DNA of 21,966 bases from a virus, in the IMG/VR virus record IMGVR_UViG_3300021379_000274, positions 1 to 21,966 of that record; one strand, written 5' to 3'. The position numbers and the translations under genes were made by a program. Below are positions 4,383 to 10,971 of the stretch, one piece after another; positions within the stretch are counted from its first letter, which is position 1; every line of letters starts with the position of its first letter. The notes under the pieces are model-generated. The model was not told where the DNA came from, searched no databases, and was given only the letters and a program-made list of their open reading frames with translations.

Positions 4383-5902
4383 TTGAGTTTAAGTATAAAC
4401 CAGACGGTGATGTACTTAAATCCTTTATGAAGGATAATACTTTCTTTCGTGGCATTCGAGGGCCAGTAGGGTCTGGCAAATCAGTGGGTTGTTGTGTTGA
4501 AGTATTTCGCAGAGCTTTGCAACAAAAGAAAGCATCTGATGGCAAACGTAAGTCAAGATGGGCTATAATAAGAAATACAAATCCACAGTTAAGAACTACA
4601 ACTATTAAGACTTGGCTTGACTGGTTTCCAGAAAATGACTGGGGAAAGTTTACTTGGTCAGTGCCGTATACTCATAATATTAAAAAAGGAGAAATAGAAC
4701 TTGAAGTTATATTCTTGGCTCTTGACCGTCCTGAAGATGTTAAAAAACTTCTTTCGCTCGAACTTACAGGTATCTGGATCAACGAAGCGAGAGAGATTCC
4801 TAAGTCTATTATTGATGCCTGTACGATGCGTGTTGGGCGTTATCCTTCTATGCGTGATGGTGGTCCTAGTTGGTCTGGCGTTATTGCCGATACCAACGCG
4901 CCTGAAGAAGATCATTGGTGGCCCATTATGGCTGGTGAAGTTCCAATCCCAGATCATATACCTCGTGAGCAAGCTAAGATGTTGGTTAAACCAGACAATT
5001 GGAATTTCTTTACCCAACCTTGTGGGATGCTCGAAGTCAAAGACGAAGAAGGTGAAATCCAAGACTACGAAGAAAACCCCAAAGCGGAAAACCAAAAAAA
5101 CATCTTAGGTAATTATTATTCTAATTTAATAAGGGGTAAAACAAAAAGCTGGATTGATGTCTATGTTATGAATAAGCTTGGGTCAATTCAAGATGGAAAG
5201 CCGATATATCCTATGTTTGCATTAGACGCACATGTTTCAAAAGAAGAAATAGCTATAGGTGCAAACTTACCAGTTTATGTTGGTCTTGATTTTGGCCTTA
5301 CGCCAGCAGCTACTATTGGGCAAAAGGTAAGAGGTCGGTGGTTAATCCAACAGGAAATAGTTGCTGTAGATATGGGCATTGTTAGATTTGCAGAAGTTTT
5401 ACGTCAAGAGCTTGCAACAAGATTTAGCGCAGCTTCTGAAGTAATTATATATGGAGATCCTGCTGGTGACTTTAGAGCGCAGACTGATGAATCCACTCCC
5501 TTTCACATTCTGCGTGGTGCTGGCTTGAGGGCGTACCCAGCTCCCTCCAACTCTGTTGATCTTCGCCTTGAGGCAGTGTCTTCCCAGCTGACTAAGATGG
5601 TTGAGGGTAAGCCAGCATTTCTTATTGATCGAAGGTGCCAACAGCTAATTAAAGGTTTTGAGGGTGGATATCAGTATAAACGCATGGAAGTATCTGGTGA
5701 AAGATATTCTGATAAGCCTGATAAGAATATGTTTTCTCACATCCATGATGCCCTTCAATATATGATGTTAGGGGCTGGAGAGGGAAGAGCGTTGATGAAT
5801 ACACAAAAACCTGTTATGCCAGTTGTAGCTAATAGAAGGTTTGATGTTTTTAACAAACCTTCTAGGGTAAAACGTAAACCAAGTATTTGGGCAAGAATGT
5901 AG
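4379..5902 (+). CDS. terL: Terminase large subunit (ATPase and nuclease)
   Basis: This is the packaging motor and genome-cutting enzyme that docks on the portal. The N-terminal ATPase has a Walker A motif GPVGSGKS (residues 28-35), a Walker B region GIWINEARE (131-139, catalytic Glu136) and a likely coupling motif IADTN (169-173). The C-terminal RNase H-like nuclease shows its acidic set as D304 in GLDFG, D360 in YGDPAG and D457 in HIHDALQY. All key residues are present, so it should be active. At 507 aa it is shorter than T7 gp19 (about 586). It starts with ATGA overlap to the gene before it. Placement before the portal differs from T7, where the large terminase is near the right end. Confidence 0.95.
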   Translation: MIEFKYKPDGDVLKSFMKDNTFFRGIRGPVGSGKSVGCCVEVFRRALQQKKASDGKRKSRWAIIRNTNPQLRTTTIKTWLDWFPENDWGKFTWSVPYTHNIKKGEIELEVIFLALDRPEDVKKLLSLELTGIWINEAREIPKSIIDACTMRVGRYPSMRDGGPSWSGVIADTNAPEEDHWWPIMAGEVPIPDHIPREQAKMLVKPDNWNFFTQPCGMLEVKDEEGEIQDYEENPKAENQKNILGNYYSNLIRGKTKSWIDVYVMNKLGSIQDGKPIYPMFALDAHVSKEEIAIGANLPVYVGLDFGLTPAATIGQKVRGRWLIQQEIVAVDMGIVRFAEVLRQELATRFSAASEVIIYGDPAGDFRAQTDESTPFHILRGAGLRAYPAPSNSVDLRLEAVSSQLTKMVEGKPAFLIDRRCQQLIKGFEGGYQYKRMEVSGERYSDKPDKNMFSHIHDALQYMMLGAGEGRALMNTQKPVMPVVANRRFDVFNKPSRVKRKPSIWARM

Positions 5903-5912
5903 GAGTATTGCT

Positions 5913-6152
5913 ATGTGTTTTGGTGGTGGTAAGAAGCAACAAGAAGAATCTAACAAGGCTGCGGCACAGCAACGAATTGAAGCTGAAGCTGTAAAAGAAC
6001 AAGAGCTTCAAAAGAAAGCTCTCCAAAAAAGAGAAGACATTTCTGACGCGATATCTAAACAAAAGGGTATAAAAGGAATGCGTGGTGGTACAGGACGACG
6101 TTCTTTATTTCGTTCTGGTGGTCAAGGTTTTCTAAGTCGGTTTGATTACTAA
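5913..6152 (+). CDS. Small hypothetical protein MCFGGGKKQQ, 79 aa
   Basis: The protein begins MCFGGGKKQQEES, continues as a long charged helix rich in Ala, Glu, Gln and Lys (about residues 8-55), and ends in a Gly/Arg-rich stretch with GGTGRRSLFRSGGQGF. AGGAG lies about ten bases upstream. It overlaps the portal start (TAATG). Short MCFGG proteins between terminase and portal genes are known to me from other phages without a defined role. The Cys-Phe-Gly start and coiled-coil body would suit a connector or membrane-associated virion protein, but this is a guess. Confidence 0.75.
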   Translation: MCFGGGKKQQEESNKAAAQQRIEAEAVKEQELQKKALQKREDISDAISKQKGIKGMRGGTGRRSLFRSGGQGFLSRFDY

Positions 6153-7690
6153 TGCATAAAATAGCAGAGCAAAAATTTAAAAGATACGAAAAAGCTAAAG
6201 CTTTTCGTGAAAAGTGGGTTCCTCTATTTGAAGAGTGCTATGAATATGCTCTGCCTCAAAGAGAATCTTTTTATTATGAAGAAGCTGGTCAACGAAGAGA
6301 TGAAAAGATTTTTGATGAAACAGCAGTAGTTGGTGTGCAAGAGTTTGCATCTCGATTACAATCTGGGCTTGTTCCAAACTTTGTAAGATGGGCAGACTTA
6401 GCATCTGGAAGCGAAGTGCCTAAAGATCAAAGAGAAGACATAGATAATGAGTTAGATGATGTAACTGAATATGTTTTTGAGGTTTTACAAAACTCAAACT
6501 TTAGCCAAGAAGTTCATGAATCATTTATGGATTTAGCTGTTGGCACAGGTATCCTTTGTGTTGAAGAGGGTGATTCTGTAAATCCTATTAATTTTACAGC
6601 TATTCCTTTACCTCATGTTGTTTTAGATACTGGCCCTGATGATCAAATAGATCATGTTTTTCGTGAAAGAAAAAAGATTTTATTTGATGATATTCCTTTA
6701 TTATATGGCGAAAAAGAATATGACCCACAAGTAACTAGGCTTATGGGGCAAGATAGAGAAACTAATATATTAGAAGTTGTTTGCAAAGATTATAGCAAAA
6801 AGAACGAAGAAGCTTATTATCATTATGCAATCTGTCTTACTACAAAAACACTTCTTCATGAAAAACAATTTAAAGGTTTAGGATCTAATCCATTTGTTTG
6901 CTTTAGATGGTCTAAGTGTGCTGGTGAAATATATGGCAGAGGCCCATTAATTAATGCGCTTGCTGCTATAAAAACTACAAATCTTACTATAGAAATGATT
7001 TTAGAAAATGCACAGATGTCTATCTCTGGCATTTATCAAATGGAAGATGATGGCATTATTAATCCTGATACAATTAGTCTCGTCCCTGGAACAATTATTC
7101 CTAAGGCTATGGGATCTGTTGGTCTTCAGGCAATACAACCATCTGGTAGATTTGATGTAGCACAACTTGTTTTAGGTGATATGCGTAAAAATATTAGGGA
7201 AGCATTGTATATGAATATGCTTGGCGATCCTGATAAAACGCCAGCATCTGCTACAGAGGTTGCTGAAAGAATGGGTGATTTAGCAAAACGTATGGGTGCT
7301 GCATTTGGACGATTACAGACTGAGTTAGTTCAGCCTGTATTGCAGCGTGTTATATATATTCTAAAGAAACAAGGCAGAATTGAAGTTCCAACCCTCAATG
7401 GCCGAGAAGTTAGAATTAGGTCTGTTTCACCCTTGGCTCAAGCACAAGCTAATCAGGATATATCAACAGTCGCTCGTTTTCTCGAAATGATTGGTGGTGT
7501 GTTTGGGCCAGAAATGTTGCAGATTCTTATTGATAGTGAAGAAACTGCTGTTCATCTTTCTAAGAAGTTTGGTGTTCCAGAGTCCTTAATAAGAGATGAA
7601 GATCAAAGACGCGAGATAGCTGAGGCTGCAAGACAGTTAGCACAGCAACAATTACAACAACAAGGAATGCAAATTGGTCAACAAGGCTAA
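6152..7690 (+). CDS. Portal protein (head-tail connector, T7 gp8-like)
   Basis: This forms the ring at the unique capsid vertex through which DNA enters and leaves, and on which terminase and tail assemble. The N-terminal region (about residues 1-75), with WVPLFEECYEYALPQRESFY, then FDETAVVGVQEFASRLQSGL and VPNFVRWADL, matches the podovirus head-tail connecting protein family (Pfam Head-tail_con). The middle carries PFVCFRWSKCAGEIYGRGP, the usual path-like core, and ASATEVAERMGDL leads into the long stem helices. The C-terminus is a Gln-rich tail (about residues 490-512), as is common in this family. The 512 aa compare with 536 in T7. It is coupled to the gene before it by TAATG. Confidence 0.93.
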   Translation: MHKIAEQKFKRYEKAKAFREKWVPLFEECYEYALPQRESFYYEEAGQRRDEKIFDETAVVGVQEFASRLQSGLVPNFVRWADLASGSEVPKDQREDIDNELDDVTEYVFEVLQNSNFSQEVHESFMDLAVGTGILCVEEGDSVNPINFTAIPLPHVVLDTGPDDQIDHVFRERKKILFDDIPLLYGEKEYDPQVTRLMGQDRETNILEVVCKDYSKKNEEAYYHYAICLTTKTLLHEKQFKGLGSNPFVCFRWSKCAGEIYGRGPLINALAAIKTTNLTIEMILENAQMSISGIYQMEDDGIINPDTISLVPGTIIPKAMGSVGLQAIQPSGRFDVAQLVLGDMRKNIREALYMNMLGDPDKTPASATEVAERMGDLAKRMGAAFGRLQTELVQPVLQRVIYILKKQGRIEVPTLNGREVRIRSVSPLAQAQANQDISTVARFLEMIGGVFGPEMLQILIDSEETAVHLSKKFGVPESLIRDEDQRREIAEAARQLAQQQLQQQGMQIGQQG

Positions 7691-7934
7691 TATAGGATTA
7701 GATGGAATACAGCGAAGTTCTGAAAAAGATACACAAATAAGTCAGAACATAGCACAAATATTTAGTAGCCCAACAGGATCTGAAGTAATTAAATATTTAA
7801 GATCTATAACTGTTGAAATGGTAAATGGGCCTAATGTTTCAACAGAAGAACTAAGACACATAGAGGGCCAGCGATATATTGTTGGCCTGATAGAACAACG
7901 TATTCAACATGCACATAGGAGTAAAAACAAATGA
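7674..7934 (+). CDS. Small Bbp19-like phage protein, 86 aa
   Basis: The start is TTG at 7674, inside the end of the portal gene, with AGGA six to ten bases before it. No later ATG would leave the conserved part intact. The body IAQIFSSPTGSEVIKYLRSI followed by EELRHIEGQRYIVGLIEQRI has the form of the short Bbp19-type proteins found between portal and scaffold genes in podoviruses: a helix near the start, then an EGQR-type helix. It is probably all-helical. The role is unknown. It ends in ATGA overlap with the scaffold gene. Confidence 0.75.
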   Translation: MVNKANIGLDGIQRSSEKDTQISQNIAQIFSSPTGSEVIKYLRSITVEMVNGPNVSTEELRHIEGQRYIVGLIEQRIQHAHRSKNK

Positions 7935-8677
7935 GTACTGAGGGAGCAGTAGAAGTTGCAGAAGCTGATGGGAGAGACTTTGTAACTGAAGAAGATGTTC
8001 AGGCAGCTGAAGCACCAGCAACGCCAGAAAGACCAGAATGGTTGCCAGAAAAGTTTAACAATCCAGAAGACTTAGCCAAGTCTTACAATGAATTATCTCA
8101 AAAGCTTGGCACAAAGGAAGAGGATATAAGAAACTCTATCATAGAAGAAATGCAAAATGAAGCATTTAGTGATCGACCAGAAACATCTGGTGATTACACA
8201 ATGCCTGATTTTATAGATGAAGAATCTGCTGTAGATAATGATTTATTAAAGTGGTGGGCTGATCATTCATTTGAAAATGGTTTTAGTCAAACTGAATTTG
8301 AAAAAGGCATAGAGATGTATGCTAACGCAATATCAGCTGACATTCCAGATTATGATGAAGAGTTTGCTGCTTTAGGTGATAATGCAAATGATCGTATAGA
8401 TGCAGCTTCTGCTTGGGCTAATAAGTTTTTTCCAGAGTCTGCATTGCCAGCTATCGAAAGAATGTGTGAAACACATGAAGGAATTATCGCTTTAGAAACT
8501 ATAATGGAATCTATGAAGGATGGTAATTTCTCTGGTGATATGCAAGCAAATGCTGGGCTAAACGAACAGAAGCTTAGAGAGATGATGAATGATCCTAAGT
8601 ATTGGAACCCATCTGATCGTGATCCTCATTTTATAAAGCAAGTAGAAGATGGCTTTAAGCAACTATACAGAGGCTAA
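7931..8677 (+). CDS. Scaffolding (capsid assembly) protein, T7 gp9-like
   Basis: The expected role is guiding coat protein into a prohead and then leaving it. The 248-aa protein is very acidic and low in cysteine. It has a disordered N-terminus (AEAPATPERP), then the motif WLPEKFNNPEDLAKSYNELS (about residues 37-57). Marine podovirus scaffolds nearly always carry this motif. A long helical middle follows, and the C-terminus LREMMNDPKYWNPSDRDP resembles the capsid-binding end of scaffolds. T7 gp9 is about 307 aa. Its place just after the portal and before the capsid supports the call. Confidence 0.88.
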   Translation: MSTEGAVEVAEADGRDFVTEEDVQAAEAPATPERPEWLPEKFNNPEDLAKSYNELSQKLGTKEEDIRNSIIEEMQNEAFSDRPETSGDYTMPDFIDEESAVDNDLLKWWADHSFENGFSQTEFEKGIEMYANAISADIPDYDEEFAALGDNANDRIDAASAWANKFFPESALPAIERMCETHEGIIALETIMESMKDGNFSGDMQANAGLNEQKLREMMNDPKYWNPSDRDPHFIKQVEDGFKQLYRG

Positions 8678-8687
8678 AATCCTTACA

Positions 8688-8714
8688 AGGGGGAGTTATT
8701 ATATGACTCCCCTT
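8688..8714 (+). promoter_or_regulatory. Hairpin sequestering the ribosome site and start codon of the GNAT-like gene
   Basis: GGGGAGT (8690-8696) pairs perfectly with ACTCCCC (8706-8712), extended by one G-U and one A-U pair at the base. The strong Shine-Dalgarno AAGGGGGAG is within the stem, and the ATG (8703-8705) is in the nine-base loop. Folded, the site would be closed to ribosomes. The scaffold gene stops 25 bases before the ATG, so ribosomes finishing it could open the stem. Confidence 0.65.
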
Positions 8715-9188
8715 AATATAACTCACATTGATGAGCTAGAAGAAAATCTTTCTCCTGAAAATAAAAGAGAGATATATTTATTAGGTTATGATAATATAAG
8801 ACAAGCTTTGTTTGAAATGTATCAAACCGCTCAATCTTATGTTGTTAAAAAACAAGATGGTAAAATACTTCTTGTAGGAGGGCTTTGGTTTTCTGAAGAT
8901 CAAGATTTCCCACAAATGTTTGCAATGTTTACAAATGATGCATTTGATAAATTTACATTCTTAGCTAGAGGCTCAAGAATGCTTTTGAATTATTTAAAAG
9001 AGCAAGAACCCCATATTACTATGACTATTTTGTCTGATTATGAGGGTATAATTAGCTGGGCTTTGTGGTTAGGATTTGAGCCTGTTGGTTTTACAGAAAC
9101 AAAATATGCTAAGTATGTTGAATTTATTCATTGTAATTTAGATCAAAATTGTGTTTATGATAAACCACAACGACCCGTAATACACTGA
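8703..9188 (+). CDS. GNAT-fold internal virion protein candidate (T7 gp13-like), 161 aa
   Basis: The protein looks like a GCN5-type acetyltransferase fold as used by phage internal virion protein A. A beta strand KILLVGGLWF is followed by a helical part. HITMTILSDYEGIISWALWLGFEPVG then forms the typical last strand-helix-strand with a GF turn, before TETKYAKYVEFI. The catalytic status is unclear: no clean Q/RxxGxG/A acetyl-CoA loop is visible (FLARGSRMLL is the nearest), so it may be a structural relative. I chose ATG 8703 because AAGGGGGAG lies 8-10 bases before it; an earlier ATG at 8649 would overlap the scaffold and has a poor site. Unlike T7, it sits between scaffold and capsid. Codon use is very AT-rich. 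Confidence 0.7.
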   Translation: MTPLNITHIDELEENLSPENKREIYLLGYDNIRQALFEMYQTAQSYVVKKQDGKILLVGGLWFSEDQDFPQMFAMFTNDAFDKFTFLARGSRMLLNYLKEQEPHITMTILSDYEGIISWALWLGFEPVGFTETKYAKYVEFIHCNLDQNCVYDKPQRPVIH

Positions 9189-9267
9189 TCGGCCCGAAAG
9201 GATACCCGAGTTGAAGTAGAAAAGCGGACACTCGTCGAAACCAGAAACTTCAATTTAGGACTGAAAA
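9189..9267 (+). promoter_or_regulatory. Capsid gene leader with inverted repeat
   Basis: This 79-base gap is unusual in a packed operon. TTGAAGT (9211-9217) pairs with ACTTCAA (9247-9253), enclosing a small GAC-GTC hairpin. A competing pair, CGAGT (9207-9211) with ACTCG (9230-9234), is possible. TTTAGGA before the capsid ATG is the ribosome site. T7 has a promoter and processing site before its capsid gene; an equivalent may be here, but I recognise no promoter sequence. Confidence 0.4.
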
Positions 9268-10077
9268 ATGGCAAATACAATTGATCAAGCCTTTATCAAA
9301 CAGTTCGAGACAGAAGTACACATGGCGTATCAGCGTATGGGTTCTAAACTAAGGAACACAGTGCGCTCTACAAATGTGACTGGCTCGACTGCGAGATTCC
9401 AAGTTATTGGAAAAGGCGTAGCAAATACAAAATCCAGAAATGGTAACGTAACTCCAATGGAGCTTGCACACACTACTGTAGAAGTTACAATGGCTGACTT
9501 CTATGCACCAGAGTATATTGACAAACTTGATGAGTTGAAAATTAATATCAACGAGCGTCAAGCTGTTGCTCAATCTGCTGCTGCTGCTCTAGGTCGTAAG
9601 ACTGATGAGATTATTACAACAGCATTAGATGCTGGTGCTAACTCAACCCAAATTCACGATACATCTTCTGCTCTTGAAAAAGCAGATTTGCTTTCTCTAT
9701 TTGAAACATTTGGCAATGCAGATATTCCAGAAGACGGACAGCGTTATTTAGCAATGTCTCCTGCTGGTTTTGCTGATTTGTTTGGAATTACAGAGTTTGC
9801 ATCAAGTGACTTTGTTGGGCCACAAAATCTACCGTTTGCTGGCGGCATGACAATGAAAGAGTTCTTAGGCTTTAAGATTTTTTCAACATCTGCTGTAGCT
9901 GGTGGTAAAAACTTTGCATACCATACAACTGCTGTTGGTTTGGGTATTAACTCAGATGTAACAACAGAAGTTAACTATGTTGCAGAAAAAGTATCACACT
10001 TAACCACATCTATGATGTCTATGGGTTCTGTCGTTATTGATGACGATGGCGTCTATGAAGTCTTAGATAATAACTAG
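9268..10077 (+). CDS. Major capsid protein
   Basis: This forms the icosahedral shell (HK97 fold expected). The opening MANTIDQAFIKQFETEVHMAYQ with GSKLRNTVRSTNVTGSTARF, then VIGKG, is the typical start of podovirus capsid proteins. The middle has KTDEIITTALDAGA and the P-domain-like QRYLAMSPAGFADLFGI. The C-terminal part FLGFKIFSTSAVAGGKNFAYH, followed by VGLGINSDVTTEVNYVAEKVSH, is the usual end, where coat proteins refer to their own non-native state by Gly/Ser-rich strands. At 269 aa it is shorter than T7 gp10A (345). Codon use differs from its neighbours: CGN arginine codons outnumber AGA and many codons end in C, fitting strong translation. Its own leader and a hairpin two genes on suggest separate control. 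Confidence 0.92.
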   Translation: MANTIDQAFIKQFETEVHMAYQRMGSKLRNTVRSTNVTGSTARFQVIGKGVANTKSRNGNVTPMELAHTTVEVTMADFYAPEYIDKLDELKININERQAVAQSAAAALGRKTDEIITTALDAGANSTQIHDTSSALEKADLLSLFETFGNADIPEDGQRYLAMSPAGFADLFGITEFASSDFVGPQNLPFAGGMTMKEFLGFKIFSTSAVAGGKNFAYHTTAVGLGINSDVTTEVNYVAEKVSHLTTSMMSMGSVVIDDDGVYEVLDNN

Positions 10078-10089
10078 GAGGGTTAGAAA

Positions 10090-10353
10090 ATGGCTTATAG
10101 CGCAAGTGGACTAACTCGTATTGGTGGTGATTCAAACGGTAGCTTGTGGAGATACACAACTACAGATGCAATTGCTGCTGTAAATACATCTGGTTACTTT
10201 AACGATGCAGCAAGTATGCTTGCTGTTCGTGATTTGATTATAGTGCATGATACTAATGCACCAACAACAAATTTTGTAACAGTGTTGTCTAATACTGGAA
10301 CTGTTGTAGACGTATCTGATGGTACAGCTGTAGCAGAAACAGATGGCGACTAA
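10090..10353 (+). CDS. Small capsid-adjacent protein, possible decoration protein, 87 aa
   Basis: MAYSASGLTRIGGDSNGSLWRYTTTDAI begins a small beta-rich protein with many Ser, Thr, Val and Asp and no Lys. The pattern WRYTTTDAIAAVNTSGYFNDAASML followed by VRDLIIVHDTN resembles short proteins encoded right after capsid genes in other marine podoviruses. There they are thought to decorate the capsid or act in head completion. AGGAGGG lies about ten bases before the ATG, a strong site, in line with high expression. The UUCG hairpin follows nine bases after its stop. Confidence 0.7.
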   Translation: MAYSASGLTRIGGDSNGSLWRYTTTDAIAAVNTSGYFNDAASMLAVRDLIIVHDTNAPTTNFVTVLSNTGTVVDVSDGTAVAETDGD

Positions 10354-10355
10354 TA

Positions 10356-10389
10356 AAGGGATGGGGGCTTCGGCCCCCAACTTTCTATG
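10356..10389 (+). promoter_or_regulatory. Ribosome site separated from its start codon by a hairpin
   Basis: Tail tube A starts at 10387 with no Shine-Dalgarno in the seven bases after the hairpin. AAGGGA (10356-10361) lies directly before the UUCG stem (10362-10379). With the stem folded, AAGGGA and the ATG are brought about seven bases apart, an optimal distance. A like arrangement is known for phage T4 gene 38. Confidence 0.45.
10362..10386 (+). terminator. UUCG-loop hairpin after the capsid genes, possible partial terminator
   Basis: TGGGGGC (10362-10368) and GCCCCCA (10373-10379) form a perfect seven-pair stem closed by a TTCG tetraloop, a very stable form. The following ACTTTCT is only a weak U-tract, so termination would be partial. 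T7 has a terminator at the same place, after its capsid gene, to raise capsid over tail transcripts. The hairpin may instead or also act in translation of the next gene or in RNA stability. Confidence 0.6.
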
Positions 10390-10971
10390 CCTACAGTAGC
10401 TAATACACCTATAAAAGTATGCTCAAGAGCGTCTGTTTTGATTGGTGGTGATGAGATACAATCATTTACAGATGGTACTGCTGAATCTCTTGTAGTTGAT
10501 GCTATATATGAAGATGTTGCAAGAGCAGCATTAACTAATACAAGGTGGCGATTTGCAACAAACCAAGCTGAATTAAATAGGTTAGCAACTGCGCCAACAG
10601 GCAGATGGGATGCTGCTTATCAGCTTCCTTCTGATTCTTTGTTAATACATGTTATTACTATAAATGATGAACCAATCAAATACGATACTTATGGTGATAA
10701 AGCATATTGTGACGCTGTTTCTACAGATGTTTTGGTTGCTGATTATAGTCATAGAGCTGATGAGGCTGACTGGCCTTCTTACTTTACTATAGCAGTTGAG
10801 CATATGCTAGCTGGAGCTTTAGCCATCTCTGTTGCTAGAGATGCATCTTTATCTCAAATGATGGAACAAAAAGCACAATTTTATTTTTCTCAAGCAAGAC
10901 GATTAGAGTCACAACAACAAACAACACGCAAACTAAATACATCAAGGTTTATCGCACAAAGGCGTAGTTAA
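10387..10971 (+). CDS. Tail tubular protein A (T7 gp11-like)
   Basis: This protein joins the portal to the tail nozzle as the upper part of the short tail. The 194 aa are very close to T7 gp11 (196). The N-terminus VCSRASVLIGGDEIQSFTDGTAESL matches the usual family start, where the first helix is followed by EAxLVxxxYxxxRxxxL: here ESLVVDAIYEDVARAALTNT then RWRFATNQAELN. The middle AYQLPSDSLLIHVITIN and the C-terminal helix HMLAGALAISVARDASLSQ are also standard. It follows the UUCG hairpin and is coupled to tail tube B by TAATG. Confidence 0.92.
   Translation: MPTVANTPIKVCSRASVLIGGDEIQSFTDGTAESLVVDAIYEDVARAALTNTRWRFATNQAELNRLATAPTGRWDAAYQLPSDSLLIHVITINDEPIKYDTYGDKAYCDAVSTDVLVADYSHRADEADWPSYFTIAVEHMLAGALAISVARDASLSQMMEQKAQFYFSQARRLESQQQTTRKLNTSRFIAQRRS

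Noticed and set aside
4658-5108. Long open frames on both strands inside terL (145 and 135 codons)
   Set aside because: They lie opposite or out of frame with the conserved ATPase and nuclease domains of terL, and their low-complexity composition is typical of shadow frames.
8649-8702. Upstream start for the GNAT-like gene inside the scaffold gene
   Set aside because: No good ribosome site there; a very strong one precedes ATG 8703.
9211-9239. Sigma70 promoter before the capsid gene (TTGAAG as -35)
   Set aside because: No -10 element occurs at a useful distance (GTCGAA at 17 bases).
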